Shown here in pieces: positions 62,601 to 64,000 of a stretch of DNA of 64,000 nucleotides (position 1 is the first letter of the stretch; every line of letters begins with the position of its first letter). The notes under the pieces are model-generated. The model had not been told where the DNA came from and made no database searches. It was given only the letters and a program-made list of their open reading frames with translations. The stretch lies in the NCBI GenBank assembly GCA_013398295.1, contig VZSF01005685.1:248001-312000 (forward strand). The letters are read 5' to 3'. The position numbers were made by a program, and so were the translations under genes. The stretch comes from Chionis minor (taxonomy: Eukaryota; Chordata; Aves; Charadriiformes; Chionididae).

Positions 62601-63134
62601 ATTTTGACGCACCATGTGGAAGAAAATTCCCAAACACTTAAACATCTTGGGCATTAATTTTAATAATAGTTTTGCTACCATATTTTTCATATCAATGTAA
62701 TACTGAGCACAAGAACATAAGTATAAAAATTATTGATCTTCTTAGAGGTGAAAATAACTGAAAGACAGGCTATTTTGTATATTCCAACCCATTTTTTGTA
62801 GGTGGACTCCCATGAGGCCACCCATTCCATTTCAGACATTAAACAGAATAAAATGGCTGACTTTTCCATTCATTATTATTACGCTGCAAAAAGGAACTGT
62901 TCTGTAACCACTTTGACCCATAAATATCAAGGTTAAATACCTCAAAATTTAATGGTGAACTCTATAGTTCACCATTATAAACAAATGGAGAGATAAATAG
63001 ATACATGAGTAGGAGTTTTTTTGCAGGTTAACTTCTATTTCTGCAAAAACACAACTTACTCAGATTCTGGAGGCTTCTCTCCAAATATCTGGAATCTCTT
63101 GTCAGTGAGAACTGATCTGGTGGTTTTCTGTATC
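56474..63134 (-). CDS. CCDC180: C-terminal part of a large coiled-coil protein, CCDC180-like (5' exons beyond the window)
   Basis: Ten exons on the minus strand join in frame to give 356 residues and a stop. In order: 63060-63134, 62161-62227, 61683-61824, 61110-61270, 60170-60307, 59008-59119, 58660-58765, 58003-58141 and 56474-56605, with phases 2,0,1,0,0,1,2,0; these nine are visible, and at least one more lies upstream because the first begins mid-codon. The product is rich in charged helices (LKLFEKELPYVSQLAVDSLL, QLEDWENVK, LLLELDESITVNDVQVA) with a conserved-looking TASVTTAKTTPGHVAAVEAR segment before a Trp-rich helical end (HWEDWWKRAIQ). There is no signal peptide, membrane segment or enzyme motif. 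Wording and layout resemble the C-terminal region of CCDC180 (families DUF4455/DUF4456), recalled from memory, so the exon chain is firmer than the name. Function of that protein is poorly known; a ciliary or sperm role is inference. Confidence 0.62.
58003..58141 (-). CDS. CCDC180: CCDC180-like penultimate exon, 139 bases
   Basis: Phase 2 in, phase 0 out. Encodes TWPGIPMTILTDNLDYVLCR and ETASVTTAKTTPGHVAAVEA, then RDAVYK. The acceptor follows a T-rich tract (TTTTTTTAAAG). The donor, GTTGGT, is weak, and the frame stays open about 115 codons further to a stop at 57655-57657, so intron retention would give a different C-terminus. Confidence 0.85.
58660..58765 (-). CDS. CCDC180: CCDC180-like exon, 106 bases
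   Basis: Phase 1 in, phase 2 out. Encodes TEIAREKTSTLIRRKQAGLP and LEIREVKQLIERGS. It has a CTCCCAG acceptor and a GTAACA donor. An alternative frame meets TAG after a few codons, which fixes the phase. Confidence 0.87.
59008..59119 (-). CDS. CCDC180: CCDC180-like exon, 112 bases
   Basis: Phase 0 in, phase 1 out. Encodes ECVAECAQNFVSALAAFTEK and LLLELDESITVNDVQVA, an amphipathic helix rich in Leu and Ala. It has a CCAACAG acceptor and a GTAAGT donor. Confidence 0.87.
59838..59901 (-). pseudogene. Degenerate tRNA-like sequence, tRNA-Gly-like
   Basis: On the minus strand, GCTCAATGGTAGAATT resembles the A-box region of vertebrate tRNA-Gly (TTCAGTGGTAGAATTC). The outer ends GATGACA and TGACATC can pair at six of seven positions, like an acceptor stem. 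The total is about 64 bases, short for a tRNA, and no B box is recognisable, so it is at best a decayed tRNA or tRNA-derived SINE head. It is intronic in the CCDC180-like gene. Confidence 0.3.
60170..60307 (-). CDS. CCDC180: CCDC180-like exon, 138 bases
   Basis: Phase 0 to phase 0, 46 codons. Encodes HPSLGHPGNLPHLDTLCQAE followed by a Lys/Gln-rich helix ending TTQMLQ. It has a TTTAAAG acceptor and a GTAACT donor. Both phases match the neighbouring exons. Confidence 0.85.
61110..61270 (-). CDS. CCDC180: CCDC180-like exon, 161 bases
   Basis: Phase 1 in, phase 0 out. Encodes 53 residues including FQDQLKLFEKELPYVSQLAV and STGQIRHLFNKQLEDWENVK, with heptad-like leucines and alternating charge consistent with a coiled coil. 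It has an AAAAAG acceptor and a GTATGT donor. Confidence 0.88.
61683..61824 (-). CDS. CCDC180: CCDC180-like exon, 142 bases
   Basis: Phase 0 in, phase 1 out. Encodes 47 residues including ITMPEDLPETFEHCAEVLKQ and SYQSQTDDYYNSCLI, a helical, charged segment. It has a CTGAAG acceptor and a GTAAAT donor. Confidence 0.85.
62161..62227 (-). CDS. CCDC180: CCDC180-like exon, 67 bases
   Basis: Encodes TFKGVIMNILWTGNNSLLSL and then AE. It has a strong polypyrimidine tract and TTTTCAG acceptor, and a GTAAGA donor. Entered in phase 2 from the exon at 63060-63134 and left in phase 0. Confidence 0.8.
62950..62977. repeat. Perfect 12-base inverted repeat with 4-base loop
   Basis: Arms TAATGGTGAACT and AGTTCACCATTA are exact reverse complements around CTAT. 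It is intronic, between the exons at 63060-63134 and 62161-62227. Confidence 0.9.
63060..63134 (-). CDS. CCDC180: CCDC180-like, first visible exon
   Basis: A 75-base exon between a CCTAG acceptor and a GTAAGT donor. The frame that joins the next exon (ending phase 2) encodes IQKTTRSVLTDKRFQIFGEK and then PPES. The first base completes a codon from an exon outside the window. The other two frames either stop or do not join. Confidence 0.75.
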
Positions 63135-63220
63135 CTAGGGAGGCAAAACATTAATTTGAAACTATGCACAAGTATTTTCCTTCCCTGACTAACTATTTGA
63201 GCTAGTCAGTCATATGGTGG

Positions 63221-63716
63221 CGTCCTGGTTTCAGCTGGGATAGAGTTGATTTTCTTCCTAGTAGCTGCTGTGGAGTTAGTTTGAGTATAACGCTGATAAT
63301 GCATATTAGTTTAGTTGTCGCTAAATGATGTTTCTATTAAATCAAGGACTTTCTCAGGTTCCCATAGAAGCTGAGAGGGAGAGCAGTCAGGAGAAGCTGG
63401 CCAAAGGAATACTCCATTCCACAGACACCACGCTCAGTGTATAAATGGGGGTTGGCTGGGGGGTGGGAATCCACGATCACTGCTCAGGACAATGGTGAGA
63501 GCAATCACATTGCATCCCTTTATTTTGTGTATTTTTTAACCATTATTATTACTCTCTTCTGTTACTGTCCTATTAAACTGTCTTTATCTCAACTCACGAG
63601 GCTTTTTTCTCCTTTTTCTCCCTCTTCTCCCTACCCTGTTGGGGACGGGGGTGGGTGAGGGGGAGTGAGTGAACAGCTGCGTGGTCCTAGTTGCTGGCTG
63701 GGATTAAACCACGACA
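63221..63716 (+). mobile_element. Solo LTR of an avian endogenous retrovirus (ERVL-like)
   Basis: About 496 bases. It begins (CG)TCCTGGTTTCAGCTGGGATAG and ends TTAAACCACGACA, the ends of an abundant bird LTR type recognised from memory. Inside, in plus orientation, are a TATAAA (63440-63445) and an ATTAAA polyadenylation signal (63572-63577). Flanks GGTGG and GATGG differ at one of five bases, consistent with a decayed 5-base target duplication as made by ERVL elements. The terminal TG has become CG. No internal retroviral genes are present, so it is a recombination remnant. It lies antisense in the CCDC180-like gene, upstream of the first visible exon. Confidence 0.85.
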
Positions 63717-64000
63717 GATGGACACAACACTGAAGAAAAAACTGGGAAAAACATAACTCTAACACTAGTATTATATGAAAATATTTTTTTGATGGAAAAA
63801 AATTCTCAGGATTCTGTCCTCAAACTCTTTTCAAATCTTTTCTGTTGTTTCCACTATTACAGTAGCTCATTTAATCTATCTATGGCTAAGCTGAAGACAT
63901 ACAATTTAGACACCAGACCCGAAAATTAAGCCATGTTGATTTAAGAGCAGGGTTAGTTTATATTTTAACAACTTCACAGTATGAAACAACAGCAGATGCA

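Noticed and set aside
62530..62697. A possible exon between 63060 and 62227 reading KLMPKMFKCLGIFFHMVRQN
   Set aside because: It has a good acceptor (CTCAG) and donor, but its entry phase does not match the exon at 63060-63134 (a stop follows at once), whereas that exon joins 62161-62227 directly in phase 2. Probably chance.
1..64000. CRISPR arrays, operons, prophage or prokaryotic defence systems
   Set aside because: The sequence is vertebrate: spliced genes, CR1 and LTR elements, polyadenylation signals. No regularly spaced repeats are present.

Overview
The window looks like nuclear DNA from a bird. The evidence is three 3'-end fragments of CR1 LINEs carrying the terminal ATTCTATGA-type octamers, a solo LTR of a familiar avian endogenous retrovirus type, and two multi-exon vertebrate genes with GT-AG introns. 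There are no bacterial-style operons, CRISPR arrays or prokaryotic mobile elements. Most long open frames in the GC-rich left part are chance readings.

Layout. From 1 to about 41.7 kb the sequence is GC-rich, and I can support no protein-coding exon in it. It holds two CpG-rich islands, each interrupted by an assembly gap (N runs at 3925-4331 and 40562-40985), a cluster of three CR1 fragments (17.27-19.29 kb) and small tandem or simple repeats. From about 41.9 kb the composition becomes AT-rich. Two genes lie there in tandem on the minus strand.

Gene 1 (coding 46631-52715, minus) is a complete GBGT1 (Forssman synthetase, glycosyltransferase family 6). Six coding exons rebuilt from splice sites and phases give a 343-residue type II Golgi protein. 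A TATA box at 53751-53758 marks a plausible promoter. The metal-binding DXD motif reads D-I-N (residues 202-204) instead of D-V-D, while the two positions that inactivate the human enzyme keep their active-state residues. This is the most interesting signal in the window.

Gene 2 (56474-63134, minus, 5' part beyond the right edge) is the C-terminal part of a large coiled-coil protein that most resembles CCDC180. Ten phase-consistent exons give 356 residues ending in a stop codon, with a polyadenylation signal about 180 bases downstream. Just upstream of its first visible exon lies the solo LTR (63221-63716).

The two genes are unlikely to share a pathway: one makes a glycolipid antigen in the Golgi, and the other is probably a structural, possibly ciliary or sperm-related, protein. 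Their adjacency matters for synteny, because in human the two lie far apart on chromosome 9.
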